NCBI GenBank assembly: GCA_021205375.1 | Contig: JAJPXR010000079.1 | Span: 1 to 15,671 of the forward strand | Origin: Clostridiales bacterium | Lineage (GTDB): Bacteria; Bacillota; Clostridia; Oscillospirales; Oscillospiraceae | Reading direction: 5' to 3' | DNA: 15,671 nucleotides | Shown: positions 6,510-13,224 of the stretch, one piece after another | Layout of the letters: the number at the start of each line of letters is the position of its first letter | Position numbering within the stretch: the stretch's first letter is position 1 | The notes under the pieces: model-generated | The model's database searches: none | The model's input: only the letters and a program-made list of their open reading frames with translations | What the model was told of the DNA's origin: nothing | Program-made: the position numbers and the translations under genes

Positions 6510-9500
6510 TTACTTGAATACCGCTGTATCTTCCTCAAACATATCGCTGATTTTATCCGCCACCATCTTCGCCAGCGCGTTATCGTCCTGGGCGTTGTAG
6601 CCGCTCACCACGACACTGATGCCGCCGAGATTGGTGGTGTTCTGATTGTTGTTGGTTGTAGAAGCAGTGCTGCCGCTGGCCAGCGCCAGTTCCGGCATCT
6701 GGAGGCTGGCATCAGAGAAATCCAGCGCATCTGTCACCATGCTGCTGATGGACTCAGCCACAGCCCTGGTTTCCTTCACTACATCGTCCATGCTGTTCCT
6801 AATGCCCTGAGACAGCAGTTCCATGAAGTCCGGCATATAGGTGTCGGCATCCGACAGGGGGCCTTCCTCCGGCAAAGAGAAGCCCAGGATGCTCTTGATT
6901 TTATTTGCCACGCCGGTGACGGCGCTGGAGAGGGCGGAGATTTTGCTCTTGATACCGTTGATGAGGTTCTGGATGATGTCCTTGCCCCAGGAGGTGGCCA
7001 GCTTCTTGATGCTGTTGAACGAGTTTGTGAATGTCGTTTTGATGGAGGACAGCTTGCTGGACACAGTTGATTTCAGGCTGTTCAGAGCATTGGAGAAGGT
7101 GCTTTTAATGCTGCTCCAGGCGGAGGAGATAACGCTTTTCACGCTGTTAAAAATGGAACTCGTCGTGCTTTTAATGGCGTTCCACGCCGTGGACACACTG
7201 CTCTTGATGCTGTTCAGGATAGGAGACAGCAGCGACTTGATGGCGTTCCACACGCTGGAGATGGTAGATTTGGCAGCGTTGACCGCCGTTTTTATCGCCG
7301 TTGTGATAGCATTCCACACACTGGAGAAGGTGGACTGTATCCCGTTCAGCAGCGGTGTCAGGTAGGAAACGACAGCGTTCCAGACGGAGGTTATCGTGTT
7401 CTTTATGGCACTCATGGCTCGTTCGATAAGTATTTGCACAGCCTGAAAAATCGTCTCAAACAGGTATCCGAAGGCGGTCACCAGCGGCTCGATGACTGAG
7501 TACACAGAATTCCACACAGAGGTGATGGTGTTATAGACAGAAGTCCAGACTGTGGAAACCACGCTGTAGATGCTGTTGAAGATGGTGGTAAAGAAGGTGC
7601 TGATCGCCGTCCACACGGTAGTGGCGGCAGTCTGAATTCCAGTAAGAACACCTGTGAAAAACGAACTGATACTCGTCCACAGCCCTGTGAAAAAGGTGCC
7701 GATACCTGTCCACACTTCGTTCCAGCTGGTGCCAAACCAGCCAAGCACTACATCTGCCACGCCCTTTATCGTCTCCAGCGCAATGGAGAACAGGCTGGTG
7801 ATGCCATCCCAAACGCCTGAAAAAATCTCTGTGACGCCTGTCCACGCTTGTTGCCAGTCGCCTGTGAAAACACCGATAAACAGGTCGAAAAGTCCCGTGA
7901 TAACGTCCAGGACTGTGGATAAAATTGTGGAGATTGTTGAAAACGCGCTCTCGAATAACGGCGCGAGAATGTTGCAGAATTCTGTCCATACACCTTTGAG
8001 TACATCCAACACGCCGCCCACGCCCTCAAAGCTGATACCAAGGGCCTCCAGTCGCTCTTTGATGCCGTCCACAAAGGAAGTTATCTTCGCCACGATGTCA
8101 CTCCAGATGGAAGTGATTTTCTCCCGGAACTCCGAGTTGGTGTTCCAGAGGGTGGCGAACGCCGCCACCAACACACCGATAACCGCAACCACAGCAAGGA
8201 TGGGCGCGGAGATGCCGGAGATCGCTGTTGCCAGCTTTCCAGCCACACCAGTCCCAGTTTTGATGTGATTGACCACCTTGAGGACACTGACGCCGAGGGA
8301 ACTGAATCCCTGCATTGCCTTACCTACGGTCGATATGGTCTTGCCTATCACAATGAGCAGAGGTCCGATTGCGGCCACCAGCAGACCGATCTTCACGATG
8401 GTCTCCTTTGTTCCCTCATCCATATTGTTCAACTTATCCACAAAGCCCTGCAGCTTGCTGACGATGTCCTTGACGGCCGGCATAAGTATCTGCCCAAAGG
8501 AGATGGCCAGTTCCTGCAGTTGGGACATGAGGACGGTCAGCTGACCGGAGAGGTTGTCCTGCATGGTTTCCGCCATCGTCTCGGCGGCGCCGGTGCAGTC
8601 GGAAAGACCGGCGGTGTACTGCTCAAAACTGCCTGTGGATTCTCCCAGCACAGTCATAAGTTCAGACTGAGCAGTCTTGCCAGCGACCACATAGGCCAAG
8701 TTGGACTTCTGCTCGTCCGTCAGGCCAGCCCACACGTCCTGCATCCCGGTGAGGATGCTGGACAGGGACTTTACGTTGCCCTCCGAGTCGTAGACCTCCA
8801 CACCGTACTCCGCCAGCATATCCCGGCAGCCGGAGGTGTTGTTGCCCAGACGGGTCATAATGGAGGAGAGGGCAGTTCCGGCCTCGCCGCCCTTGATACC
8901 GGCGTCAGCCATGACCATGAGGGCTGCTGTGGTCTCGTCCAGGCCGTAGCCCAGCTGTGTGGCGGTGGCGGCGCAGTTCTTATACGCCTCGCCCAGCTGT
9001 TCCGTGCTGGTGTTGGAGTTGCTCATGGCGTAGGCCATTTTGTCCACCAGCGCGCCGGAGTCGGCGGCGGTCAAGCCGAAGGCCGATAAGTAGTCGGTCA
9101 CGATGTCCGATGCCGTGGCAAGGTCCATCTCGGACGCCGCCGCCAGGTTGAGGACACCGTCCAGACCATCTATCATCTCATCCGCCGACCACCCGGCAAG
9201 GCCCATGTAGGACATGGCCTCGGCGGCTTCTGTGGCGGAGAACTTGGTGGTCTCCCCAGCCTGCCGCGCCTTCTCCTCCAGACGCTCCATGTCCCCCTCC
9301 AGGTCGGTGGAGGAGGACGAGATAAGCGCCTCTACCTTGCTCATGGCAGTCTCAAAGTTGGCGGTGGTGGTGACTGCCGCCGTTCCCAGCGCCACAACTG
9401 CGGTGGTGGCCCCCAGCAGCTTTTCCCCCACACCAGCGATGGTGTCGCCTACGGACTCCAGCTTTTCTCCTGCCTCGCTGACCTTGACCAGTGCGGCGTT

Positions 9501-9860
9501 GGATTCTGCCGCCTCGTCAGCCAGCTTTTGCAGTTCCTGCTCGGTGGCGATGATCTCCCGCTGGAGCGCATCATATTGCTCCTGGGTGATGTCGCCCTTC
9601 TGGAGCTGCTCGTTGGCCTGCTCCGCAGCGGTTTTCAGGGTGGTCAGCTTGGTCTGGGTGTCCGCAATGGCGGAAGTCAGTAATTTCTGCTTTTGGGTCA
9701 GCAACGTGGTGTTGGTAGGGTCCAGTTTCAGGAGTTTGTTCACGTCTTTTAGCTGGGATTGTGTGCTTTTGATTTGCGTGTTGACCGATTTCAGCGCAGT
9801 TTGCAGCTTCGTGGTATCCCCGCCAATTTCCACTGTGATACCGGCTATCCTGCTTGCCAT
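6510..9860 (-). CDS. Tail tape measure protein
   Basis: 1116 residues from the ATG at 9860 (AAGGAGG upstream). The N-terminal 110 residues are coiled coil ('LKSVNTQIKSTQSQLKDVNKLLK'). Residues about 140-470 form the TP901-type PhageMin_Tail domain ('FETAMSKVEALI', 'TTKFSATEAAEAMSYMGLAGW', 'ALMVMADAGIKGGEAGTALSS'). Hydrophobic segments lie about 500-525 and 555-580. Residues about 720-955 contain tandem 11/22-residue repeats with Trp at fixed spacing. The C-terminus has 'GFSLPEEGPLSDAD' and 'MPDFMELLSQGI', usual for this family. The protein is the scaffold around which the tail tube assembles, and it sets tail length. At about 0.15 nm per residue, the figure known for siphophages, a tail near 160 nm would be expected. 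The frame is intact, which suggests recent function. Confidence 0.96.
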   Translation of the reverse strand: MASRIAGITVEIGGDTTKLQTALKSVNTQIKSTQSQLKDVNKLLKLDPTNTTLLTQKQKLLTSAIADTQTKLTTLKTAAEQANEQLQKGDITQEQYDALQREIIATEQELQKLADEAAESNAALVKVSEAGEKLESVGDTIAGVGEKLLGATTAVVALGTAAVTTTANFETAMSKVEALISSSSTDLEGDMERLEEKARQAGETTKFSATEAAEAMSYMGLAGWSADEMIDGLDGVLNLAAASEMDLATASDIVTDYLSAFGLTAADSGALVDKMAYAMSNSNTSTEQLGEAYKNCAATATQLGYGLDETTAALMVMADAGIKGGEAGTALSSIMTRLGNNTSGCRDMLAEYGVEVYDSEGNVKSLSSILTGMQDVWAGLTDEQKSNLAYVVAGKTAQSELMTVLGESTGSFEQYTAGLSDCTGAAETMAETMQDNLSGQLTVLMSQLQELAISFGQILMPAVKDIVSKLQGFVDKLNNMDEGTKETIVKIGLLVAAIGPLLIVIGKTISTVGKAMQGFSSLGVSVLKVVNHIKTGTGVAGKLATAISGISAPILAVVAVIGVLVAAFATLWNTNSEFREKITSIWSDIVAKITSFVDGIKERLEALGISFEGVGGVLDVLKGVWTEFCNILAPLFESAFSTISTILSTVLDVITGLFDLFIGVFTGDWQQAWTGVTEIFSGVWDGITSLFSIALETIKGVADVVLGWFGTSWNEVWTGIGTFFTGLWTSISSFFTGVLTGIQTAATTVWTAISTFFTTIFNSIYSVVSTVWTSVYNTITSVWNSVYSVIEPLVTAFGYLFETIFQAVQILIERAMSAIKNTITSVWNAVVSYLTPLLNGIQSTFSSVWNAITTAIKTAVNAAKSTISSVWNAIKSLLSPILNSIKSSVSTAWNAIKSTTSSIFNSVKSVISSAWSSIKSTFSNALNSLKSTVSSKLSSIKTTFTNSFNSIKKLATSWGKDIIQNLINGIKSKISALSSAVTGVANKIKSILGFSLPEEGPLSDADTYMPDFMELLSQGIRNSMDDVVKETRAVAESISSMVTDALDFSDASLQMPELALASGSTASTTNNNQNTTNLGGISVVVSGYNAQDDNALAKMVADKISDMFEEDTAVFK
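6985..7700 (-). repeat. Tandem 22-residue (2 x 11) repeats in tape measure gene
   Basis: Seen in the protein: blocks of exactly 22 residues following the pattern [S/T]-S-[V/A]-W-N-[A/S]-[I/V]-x-S... start at 'TSVWNSVYSV', 'TSVWNAVVSY', 'SSVWNAITTA', 'SSVWNAIKSL', 'STAWNAIKST', 'SSAWSSIKST' and 'SSKLSSIKTT'. Further 11-residue units lie on the N-terminal side. Trp/Phe-bearing 11-residue repeats are known in siphophage tape measures. DNA-level identity is low, so these are old duplications. Confidence 0.8.
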
Positions 9861-9894
9861 TGCGTACCACCTCCTTATGAATCTTGTGTAAATT

Positions 9895-9936
9895 TGCTTG
9901 CGATTGCTTGCATTTATCTGGTGTTTCAGGTATAAT
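9895..9936 (+). promoter_or_regulatory. Promoter and likely operator of the toxin-antitoxin pair
   Basis: TTGCAT at 9908-9913, 17-base spacer, TATAAT at 9931-9936. Two direct copies of TGCTTGC (9895-9901 and 9905-9911) overlap the -35 box with a 10-base period, one helical turn. That is where a ribbon-helix-helix antitoxin would be expected to bind for autorepression. A GGGGAG ribosome binding site follows before the ATG at 9965. The operator role is inferred. Confidence 0.75.
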
Positions 9937-9964
9937 AGAAAAAACGATAGGGGAGTTGATTCTT

Positions 9965-10270
9965 ATGGCAAATACAACAGCGGTTTACGCAAGAATTGAT
10001 ACCAACCTGAAAGAGAACGCGGAGGGTATTCTCTCCCAACTGGGTATCTCGCCGTCCAGCGCCATTCAGATGTTCTACAGCCAAATCGTACTCAACGATG
10101 GAATCCCATTTGATGTGCGCCTTCCGGCAAAGAAGCCGGTGGCGATTGGCGCAATGACGAGGGAGCAGTTGGACACGGAACTCGCTAAGGGCTTTGCGGA
10201 CAGCAAAACCGGGAGGACATACACTGTGGATGAAGTGGATGCGGAACTGCGCGAGAGGTACGGCATATGA
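9965..10270 (+). CDS. RelB/DinJ-family antitoxin
   Basis: 101 residues. The ATG at 9965 has GGGGAGTTG 8-12 bases before it; an upstream in-frame start would lie over the promoter and is rejected. The N-terminus ('VYARIDTNLKENAEGILSQLG', then 'SSAIQMFYSQIVLNDGIPFDV') is the ribbon-helix-helix DNA-binding domain typical of RelB/DinJ. The Arg/Asp/Asn-rich C-terminal part ('MTREQLDTELAKGFADSKTGRTYTVDEVDAEL') is the toxin-wrapping segment. Its stop overlaps the toxin start (ATGA), so toxin and antitoxin are coupled. It would neutralise the toxin and repress the operon. The pair is on the opposite strand to the tail genes and was probably acquired as an independent unit. Confidence 0.92.
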   Translation: MANTTAVYARIDTNLKENAEGILSQLGISPSSAIQMFYSQIVLNDGIPFDVRLPAKKPVAIGAMTREQLDTELAKGFADSKTGRTYTVDEVDAELRERYGI

Positions 10271-10713
10271 GCGAAAAATACAAGCTCGTCTATTCCTCGG
10301 CGGCATTAGACGACCTTGACGCTATTTATTCCTACATCGCTCATGGACTGAAAGAGCGAACGACTGCACGAAATCAGGTGAACCGCATTCGAAAGGAGAT
10401 ACGTTGCCTGGATGAATTTCCCGGACGATATGCGAAAGTCGACTGGGAACCTTGGGCATCCGCCGGAATGCACAGAGTCCCCGTAAATAACTTTGTTGTT
10501 TATTACCTCGTGGATACAAAGTCGATGCTGGTCACCATAATCCGTATTTTTTATGGCGGCAGAGATGTCGAAAACATGATCAGTTCCGAAACCCAGACAA
10601 CGGAAGCACAGGCGGCGGCTCTTGTGAACGAAGCACTGGATGAGGCCGATGCCAGTGACCAGTCGGTAGAAGGACACGCTTTCTTTGATTCCATGCGAAA
10701 GAAGGATGATTAG
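10267..10713 (+). CDS. RelE/ParE-superfamily toxin with unusual C-terminal extension
   Basis: 148 residues, starting in the ATGA overlap with the antitoxin stop. Residues 1-105 have the RelE/ParE fold pattern: 'KLVYSSAALDDLDAIYSYI' (strand and helix), 'RKEIRCLDEFPGRY', 'HRVPVNNFVVYYLVD', and the terminal 'VTIIRIFYGGRDVENMI'. This is the Clostridia 'RelE/ParE' group that pairs with DinJ-like antitoxins; the target (mRNA on the ribosome, or gyrase) cannot be told from sequence. Residues 106-148 form an extra acidic segment ('EAQAAALVNEALDEADASDQ', ending 'FFDSMRKKDD') not normally present in a family of about 100 residues. The extension may come from an antitoxin-like sequence or from readthrough fusion. 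The reading frame is intact. Confidence 0.88.
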   Translation: MSEKYKLVYSSAALDDLDAIYSYIAHGLKERTTARNQVNRIRKEIRCLDEFPGRYAKVDWEPWASAGMHRVPVNNFVVYYLVDTKSMLVTIIRIFYGGRDVENMISSETQTTEAQAAALVNEALDEADASDQSVEGHAFFDSMRKKDD

Positions 10714-10740
10714 GCAGTCCGATATTCCACAAACTCCAAG

Positions 10741-10766
10741 TACCCTCGGCACCGCAGCCGAGGGTA
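10741..10766 (+). terminator. Terminator of the toxin-antitoxin operon
   Basis: A perfect 10-pair stem (TACCCTCGGC with GCCGAGGGTA) with a 6-base loop, followed by TTTTGCTGTT, 27 bases after the toxin stop. It lies just beyond the end of the convergent tail chaperone T frame (stop at 10775-10777). On the minus strand the hairpin lacks a T-run. Confidence 0.88.
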
Positions 10767-10774
10767 TTTTGCTG

Positions 10775-11316
10775 TTAAAATTTATCCATCTGTTCCTGCG
10801 TGGCCACCAGCGGATAGTCATATCCATCGTTGTGGCTCTCCGCGAACATATCGTTGACCAGACCAATGGTCAGCAGGTCCAGGTCGCGGATAGAGATGCC
10901 CAGTTGGACACACCGCAGCAGGAACAGGGGCGTGGTCATTTCCCGGCTGCTGCGGTTAAGTTTTTTTTACGCTCCACCTCAGTTCGCAGGTTGTCTGCCC
11001 ATAGGTCGAGAATCTCCGGCAGCGCTGTGTAAATGGAGAAGGTGCCGAACTCCTCCAGCCATTCGTCAGGGGAGTCGGGGACGCCTTTGGGGTCGGCGTG
11101 CTTTGCGAAGGTGTAGGCCACATTCTCAAACATGGTCAGCACTTCCGGGTCCAAGCTGGAGGCATCCGCATCGCTTCCCTGGGTCGCGGCGGAGAGACCG
11201 TTCATGTCTTGGAGGATGTCCCGTCCGAACTTCATGCGGTAGATACGGGGGATGGCGGCGCTGGCTTTCAGCCGCACCTCCTGCCCATCGATCTCAATGA
11301 TTTTTGTCACAGCCAT
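10775..11316 (-). CDS. Tail assembly chaperone G-T fusion made by -1 ribosomal frameshift
   Basis: A canonical slippery heptamer, A AAA AAC, lies at 10966-10960 (minus strand) in the correct phase of the G frame. A -1 slip there enters a frame that stays open to a TAA at 10775-10777. That frame encodes 'TTPLFLLRCVQLGISIRDLD' and then 'NDGYDYPLVATQEQMDKF', the usual T-domain of these chaperones. The fusion would be 180 residues (119 from G plus 61). An ATG in the T frame (10939) overlaps the G stop and could allow separate initiation, but it has no clear ribosome binding site. Siphophages from lambda to Firmicutes phages use this arrangement to set the G to GT ratio for tail assembly. Confidence 0.88.
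10936..11316 (-). CDS. Tail assembly chaperone, G-like short product
   Basis: 126 residues from the ATG at 11316 with AGGAGGG upstream. The N-terminus 'TKIIEIDGQEVRLKASAAIPRIYRMKFGRDILQDM' matches Firmicutes siphophage tail assembly chaperones, encoded between the major tail and tape measure genes as here. It ends at 10936 just after an A-run; most ribosomes would make this product. G-type chaperones bind the tape measure protein and keep it soluble until the tube assembles. Confidence 0.88.
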   Translation of the reverse strand: MAVTKIIEIDGQEVRLKASAAIPRIYRMKFGRDILQDMNGLSAATQGSDADASSLDPEVLTMFENVAYTFAKHADPKGVPDSPDEWLEEFGTFSIYTALPEILDLWADNLRTEVERKKNLTAAAGK

Positions 11317-11331
11317 GACGTTACCCTCCTG

Positions 11332-11907
11332 TTACGACTCTGTGGTGGTGAAGATGTCGGTGTAAACAGCGCTGAACCAGCCGTTGTAGACGGTGTCCGA
11401 GGTGGTGGAAGTGGTCTTTGCCTTGACGTAGCCGTTGGCCAGCGCAGCGGCGGTAATGGTCAGGGTGTCCGTCTTCGGCTCCTTGCTGTCCTCGATGGTC
11501 TCGCCCTCGATGTCAGGCCGGGACGCGGTGCAGTTGTACAGGACGTGCCGGGTGGCCTTCTGGTCGCCCTCGAACTGGAACAGCAGAGCGAAATGCTCCA
11601 GTTCCGCCTCGGTGTTTTCCGCCAGTACGCCGTTTTCATCCAGCGTTTCGTTCATAATGTCCTGCAGGAACGCCTCCGGGATGAGCGCCAGTTCCAGGTC
11701 GCCGGAGTAACCGCTGTTGTTGTTCAGCACCACATACACGATGTTGTCGGCGTACCAGTTCTCCGGCTCGCCCTCCGCGCTGATGGACAGGCTCCGCGCA
11801 CCCGGCATAGCAACCGGCGTGGCGTAGGTGACGTTGCCGTCATCGTCAAAGGTGGCCTTGGCGTAATACAGGCTTTTCAGGCCATACTTGATTTTGTTCG
11901 CAGACAT
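11332..11907 (-). CDS. Major tail (tube) protein, phi13 family
   Basis: 191 residues from the ATG at 11907 ('MSANKIKYGLKSLYYAKATF'). The sequence 'VTYATPVAMPGARSLSISAEG', then 'FYADN'-like 'NWYADNIVYVVLNNNSGYSG' and 'ALIPEAFLQDIM', then 'HFALLFQFEGDQ' and 'RHVLYNCTASRPDIEG', is typical of the phi13 or TP901-type major tail family. It would polymerise into the non-contractile tail tube. There is no ribosome binding site in the 15 bases before the ATG, because the region upstream is the truncated polymerase gene. A GTG at 11952 preceded by AAAGG would give a 15-residue N-terminal extension. The gene itself looks complete. Normal upstream neighbours (tail terminator, head-tail connectors) are absent. 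Confidence 0.9.
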   Translation of the reverse strand: MSANKIKYGLKSLYYAKATFDDDGNVTYATPVAMPGARSLSISAEGEPENWYADNIVYVVLNNNSGYSGDLELALIPEAFLQDIMNETLDENGVLAENTEAELEHFALLFQFEGDQKATRHVLYNCTASRPDIEGETIEDSKEPKTDTLTITAAALANGYVKAKTTSTTSDTVYNGWFSAVYTDIFTTTES

Positions 11908-12400
11908 AAGCTTTGTCCGGCGCGTGTTCCGGCAAATTCCTGACGCGGCCACCGTTAGCCTTTGTCGGAGCGCAGGGCTGACAGAAATATTTGATGAGGT
12001 CTTTTCCCTCGGTCAGCTTTTGCTTCTCCAGTCCCAGCACGGCGCCGGCGCCAACCAGAGAGAGAGGCAAGCCCATGTAGGCCGACCAAATCATGGAGCA
12101 GCGCCAGCTTTCCGGGTTCAGGTACTCTCCGGTTGGGTAACCCAGATACCGAGACAGGCAGACCCGCTCGAAGTTGGCGTTGAACGCCCACTTGGTAACG
12201 GTGTTATCCTCCAGCGCCGCCAACACAACGGGAGGTATCCTCTCGCCATTCGCCAAATCGACCACCTGAACTTCGCCGCCGTCTGCGGAATACCCGAACA
12301 GCAGCACCTCGAAGTCCGGGGACTCGGCGTAGCGGTATACACCGGAACGTTGCAGCGAAACGCTGGAAAAGCTCTCTATATCAATGCTGATGCTTTTCAT
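11846..12400 (-). pseudogene. Family A phage DNA polymerase, 5' fragment only
   Basis: The ATG at 12400 follows AAAAGGA by eight bases; an ATG at 12409 is closer to the site and less likely. The sequence begins 'MKSISIDIESFSSVSL' with the DIE motif (Asp7, Glu9) of the proofreading exonuclease domain. Then come 'KWAFNANFERVCLSRYLG', 'SMIWSAYMGLPLSL' and 'KQKLTEGKDLIKYFC', characteristic of the DNA polymerase I-like protein of Clostridia prophages. Polymerase-like sequence ends at 'NLPEHAPDK' near residue 164 (base about 11911), immediately before the ATG of the major tail gene. The frame then runs on for about 20 unrelated residues to a stop at 11846. Full-length members are roughly 600-700 residues, so the palm, fingers and thumb are missing and no polymerase activity is possible. 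Confidence 0.87.
11907..11914. other. Deletion junction: polymerase fused to tail module
   Basis: On the minus strand, GGACAAA (polymerase codons for Asp-Lys) is followed directly by GCTT and the ATG of the major tail gene. Everything that normally separates these genes is missing: the rest of the polymerase, primase/helicase, terminase, portal, protease, capsid and connectors. The join happens to contain AAGCTT at 11908-11913. Confidence 0.7.
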
Positions 12401-12464
12401 ATGCACCATCCTTTTTAGTTTGGGAGCGACAGCGGCATGACTCCCGCCGCCGCTCCGGTCAGGT

Positions 12465-12638
12465 TTAGCGCAGTTCCTTCATGCGCTTCTCGTGATACTC
12501 CTGGTCGCGCTTCTCCTGCGCGTCCAGCCGCCGGTTCCGCTTGCGGTCATTGAAGATTCCCTGGATGGCACTCACCAACGTTGCCAGGGACAGCGCCGCC
12601 ATGCAGATGAGAACCAGGTTCAGCAATGCGATAGTCAT
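12465..12638 (-). CDS. Small single-pass membrane protein of the early operon
   Basis: 57 residues from the ATG at 12638 (AGGTGG eight bases upstream; a GTG at 12650 is less likely). One strong hydrophobic helix (about residues 2-27, 'IALLNLVLICMAALSLATLV') is followed by a very basic and charged tail ('NDRKRNRRLDAQEKRDQEYH'). The topology is probably N-out or membrane-anchored with a cytoplasmic charged helix. I do not recognise a function. It lies between DUF2815 and the polymerase fragment in the same operon. Confidence 0.65.
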   Translation of the reverse strand: MTIALLNLVLICMAALSLATLVSAIQGIFNDRKRNRRLDAQEKRDQEYHEKRMKELR

Positions 12639-12655
12639 CTCGTTCACCACCTTTC

Positions 12656-13210
12656 TCAGTCGAGGAAGTCGTCATCGTCATCGGTGGCGAAGTCGTCCTC
12701 GGCGCGGCTCCGACCACCCAACGGCTCACCGTCCCGAATCTTCTGGAGGTTGTTCAGGCCGCAGGCGATGCCGCGATTGCCGTTGCTGTTGTAGGCGTAG
12801 AAGTTGATGCTGGCCCGGCCGTACACACCGGAATAGACCTCGGAGCGGGTCAGAATAGGGTTGCGGTCAGCGTCCACGACACCGGGAGCGGTGGTGCTGT
12901 TGGCATTGACGAAGTAGCTGTTGGCGTAGGCCGCATCGTCCGGACGCTCCAGGTCGCCGTCCCGCAGCGGGGTCTTGATGGCGGTCAGCGCCGGGATGGA
13001 GCGGCTGTTGCCCTTCAGCTTTGCCTGGCCGTCCGCATAGGCGGACTGGATGGCGGCCTTGATTTTGCCAACGGTCACGGTGTCATCCTTCGGGATGATC
13101 AGGCTGACGCTGTACTTGGGGTTGCTGCCGTTGATGCTCTTTGGCTCCCAGATGTTTGCGTAGCTCCAGCGAGTGCGGGGGCCGGTAATCACTTTAGTCG
13201 GGTTTCTCAT
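12656..13210 (-). CDS. DUF2815 single-stranded-DNA-binding-like protein
   Basis: 184 residues from the ATG at 13210, with AAGGAGGACAACTACC upstream. 'RTRWSYANIWEPKSINGSNP', 'KYSVSLIIPKDD', 'RDGDLERPDDAAYANSYFVN' and 'SGVYGRASINFYAYN' are typical of DUF2815 proteins of Firmicutes phages, which are predicted OB-fold ssDNA-binding proteins. The C-terminus is an acidic tail ('FATDDDDDFLD') of the kind SSB-like proteins use to recruit partners. It follows the DUF2800 nuclease by 14 bases, a pairing widely seen in phage recombination and replication modules. Appears complete. Confidence 0.87.
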   Translation of the reverse strand: MRNPTKVITGPRTRWSYANIWEPKSINGSNPKYSVSLIIPKDDTVTVGKIKAAIQSAYADGQAKLKGNSRSIPALTAIKTPLRDGDLERPDDAAYANSYFVNANSTTAPGVVDADRNPILTRSEVYSGVYGRASINFYAYNSNGNRGIACGLNNLQKIRDGEPLGGRSRAEDDFATDDDDDFLD

Positions 13211-13224
13211 GGTAGTTGTCCTCC

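Noticed and set aside
5679..9891. Several long open frames on the + strand opposite the distal tail and tape measure genes (for example 5679-7070 and 8265-9089)
   Set aside because: They are antisense to well-supported phage genes, have no ribosome binding sites or recognisable domains, and their residue bias (Arg, Gly, His, Val) is what high-GC antisense frames produce.
11908..11913. AAGCTT exactly at the polymerase-tail junction, suggesting a cloning chimera
   Set aside because: The same hexamer occurs elsewhere uncut in the window (near 127 and 1884), so its presence here may be chance. It is not enough to call an artefact.
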